NCBI GenBank assembly: GCA_026197195.1
Contig: JAPHUG010000315.1
Location: 1 to 17,677 of the forward strand
Source of the DNA: Sedimenticola sp.
GTDB taxonomy: Bacteria > Pseudomonadota > Gammaproteobacteria > Chromatiales > Chromatiaceae
DNA length: 17,677 nt
Direction: 5' to 3'
How positions within the stretch are numbered: position 1 is the stretch's first letter; each line of letters starts with the position of its first letter. The notes beneath the pieces were generated by a model, which did not search any database, was not told the DNA's origin, and saw nothing but the letters and a program-made list of their open reading frames with translations. Of the stretch, positions 16,616 through 17,677 are shown piece after piece. The position numbers and the translations under genes were made by a program.

Positions 16616-16624
16616 AAGGGGGAA
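16616..16624 (+). promoter_or_regulatory. Ribosome-binding site that fixes the GTG start of mtiP
   Basis: AAGGGGGAA lies just before GTG 16627. It supports the non-ATG start; the protein's ALAIIGGSGF then begins at residue 3, as in the family. Confidence 0.6.
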
Positions 16625-16626
16625 TA

Positions 16627-17367
16627 GTGTCGGCACTGGCAATCATTGGGGGCTCTGGCTTTACCAAGTTAGAAACATTGAAGATTATACGCAGGGAGGT
16701 GGTTCATACGCCCTATGGTGAACCCTCTGCGCCACTGACTCACGGTCTATTTAACGGTCGTGATGTGGTTTTTCTTCCGCGCCACGGCACAGCACACACG
16801 ATTCCTCCGCACAAGGTGAACTATCGCGCCAACCTCTGGGCCTTAAAGCATATCGGTGTCACTAATATTATTGGTGTGGCGGCTGTAGGGGGTATTGGGC
16901 CAGATATGGCCCCCGGTGTTATCGCCATTCCCGATCAGATCATTGACTACACCTATGGACGAGATCATACCTATTTTGAAAATGACCTCAGTCAGGTCAC
17001 CCATATTGACTTCACGCAACCCTATTCAGAAGCACTTCGGCAACAGCTCATAAGCGCGGCGCATTCCGCAAACGTTCAAATTGTCCCCCACGGGGTTTAT
17101 GGTGCCACCCAGGGGCCGAGGTTAGAGAGCGCCATGGAGATTAATCGATTAGACCGGGATGGTTGCAGTCTGGTCGGTATGACGGGAATGCCAGAAACAG
17201 CGCTCGCCAGAGAATTGGAACTTGAGTATGCCTGCTGTGCCGTGGTCGCAAACTGGGCGGCAGGGCGAGGGGACGGGCCTATCACTATGGTGGAGATTGA
17301 AAAACACATAGGCCAGGGTATGTCGCGGGTGGTCTCGCTTATCGCTGACTTTGTTAAACTGTTGTAA
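16627..17367 (+). CDS. mtiP: S-methyl-5'-thioinosine phosphorylase
   Basis: Purine nucleoside phosphorylase-fold enzyme of the MTAP group, 246 residues, cytoplasmic. Family motifs: IIGGSGF at 6-12 with the phosphate-binding GSG, PRHG near 51-54, HKVNYRANLWALK at 62-74, VGGIGP at 87-92, and YGATQGPRLES at 158-168. The substrate-selecting region reads VGMTGMPETALARELEL and then VVANWAAG. Asn209 and Ala211 replace the two Asp that bind the adenine amino group in MTAP, the change reported for the Pseudomonas aeruginosa methylthioinosine enzyme. So methylthioinosine is the likely substrate, formed from methylthioadenosine by a deaminase elsewhere. It follows nagZ by 31 bp and is probably co-transcribed. 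Confidence 0.9.
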   Translation: MSALAIIGGSGFTKLETLKIIRREVVHTPYGEPSAPLTHGLFNGRDVVFLPRHGTAHTIPPHKVNYRANLWALKHIGVTNIIGVAAVGGIGPDMAPGVIAIPDQIIDYTYGRDHTYFENDLSQVTHIDFTQPYSEALRQQLISAAHSANVQIVPHGVYGATQGPRLESAMEINRLDRDGCSLVGMTGMPETALARELELEYACCAVVANWAAGRGDGPITMVEIEKHIGQGMSRVVSLIADFVKLL

Positions 17368-17534
17368 TGGTTGCGTGTGTGGGGGGCGAGGTAATTCTAT
17401 ATCGCCATAAGAAGATCGAATGAGTTAACGCTCATCTGCTAGGGTTAGGATTGATCCAGCGCATAGACGTCACGGCGCAGGGACAGTAGCCTCCCATAAG
17501 AAATGCCATATCGAGATGAATCAGGAGTAGCATG
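17368..17534. other. Intergenic region after mtiP
   Basis: About 167 bp with no supported gene. I see no clear terminator after mtiP. A weak dyad (ATGAG-TTAACG-CTCAT, around 17418-17433) is present. AGGAG at 17523-17527 serves the gene that follows. No tRNA or known small RNA was recognised. Confidence 0.4.
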
Positions 17535-17677
17535 ATGGCCGAGGATGATAATAACGAGGTATCTAACGAGGCAGAAGATAGCGCCCAACCAGAGCCCGTC
17601 AAGAAAAAAGCCGTGAGAAAAAAGGTACCTGCCAAGAAAGCGGCCGTGAAGAAAAAGGCGGTCGCAAAGAAGAAAGC
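17535..17677 (+). CDS. Lysine/alanine-rich repeat protein, N-terminal part
   Basis: The first 47 codons of a gene that runs off the right edge. AGGAG lies 7 nt before the ATG at 17535; a second ATG directly upstream at 17532 is less well spaced. Residues 1-21 are acidic and Asn/Glu rich (AEDDNNEVSNEAED). Then come lysine repeats of the form KKKAV, KKVPA, KKAAV, KKKAV, like histone H1-type tails in AlgP, PhaF and similar proteins. Low complexity prevents a family call: it could be a DNA-binding, RNA-binding or granule-associated protein, or a long enzyme with a disordered head. Transcription probably does not depend on mtiP, given the 167-bp gap. Confidence 0.7.
   Translation, partial: MAEDDNNEVSNEAEDSAQPEPVKKKAVRKKVPAKKAAVKKKAVAKKK
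17601..17677 (+). repeat. Degenerate lysine-codon repeat inside the last gene
   Basis: Consecutive AAG/AAA blocks separated by GCC, GTG or GTC codons, roughly every 15 bp, encode KKxAV-type units. The run continues past the window edge. Confidence 0.55.

Noticed and set aside
17418..17433. Terminator for mtiP at the ATGAG/CTCAT dyad
   Set aside because: Stem of 5 bp and no following T-run.

Overview
The window looks like a chromosomal segment of a free-living or symbiotic gammaproteobacterium. The clues are a BarA/GacS-type tripartite sensor kinase close to cysM and rlmD (a neighbourhood known from Pseudomonas and relatives), the nagZ-mtiP pair known from Pseudomonas, a YdbH/YdbL-type envelope lipid-transport pair, DsbB, and moderate GC by eye (near 50%). 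I cannot name the genus. A sulfur-oxidising Chromatiales-like lineage is only a guess. No phage, IS element, CRISPR array, tRNA or rRNA was seen. No gap between genes exceeds about 170 bp.

Layout, left to right. (1) 1-533: 3' end of an ALDH7-type aldehyde dehydrogenase, then dsbB (639-1169), both on +. (2) 1190-8885, all on the minus strand and tightly packed: TonB-dependent receptor -> ABC_sub_bind-type periplasmic binding protein -> BarA/GacS-like hybrid kinase -> HDOD protein -> metallo-beta-lactamase-fold hydrolase. The binding protein and kinase overlap by an ATGA junction, and no ABC permease or ATPase is present. I read this as a likely sensory operon in which an outer-membrane receptor and a periplasmic binding protein may feed a GacS-type kinase. 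(3) 8886-9021: a divergent control region with several short dyads. (4) 9022-12690, +: cysM, overlapping a YdbH-like AsmA/TamB-class protein, then a lipoprotein that appears to fuse YnbE-like and YdbL-like (DUF1318) parts, closed by a strong intrinsic terminator. (5) 12726-15024, +: rlmD, a CYTH-domain phosphatase and a YkuD L,D-transpeptidase with no visible signal peptide, forming an overlapping operon. (6) 15038-15451, -: a secreted FliL-like protein, divergent from nagZ across a short region with back-to-back candidate promoters. (7) 15549-17367, +: nagZ (peptidoglycan recycling) and mtiP (methylthioinosine salvage). (8) 17535-end: start of a gene with an acidic N-terminus followed by lysine/alanine repeats, cut by the window edge.

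The two places most worth a second look are the receptor/binding-protein/GacS-kinase/HDOD/MBL operon, whose input end is unusual for BarA/GacS, and the predicted YnbE-YdbL fusion, which would join the outer-membrane partner of YdbH and its modulator in one lipoprotein.
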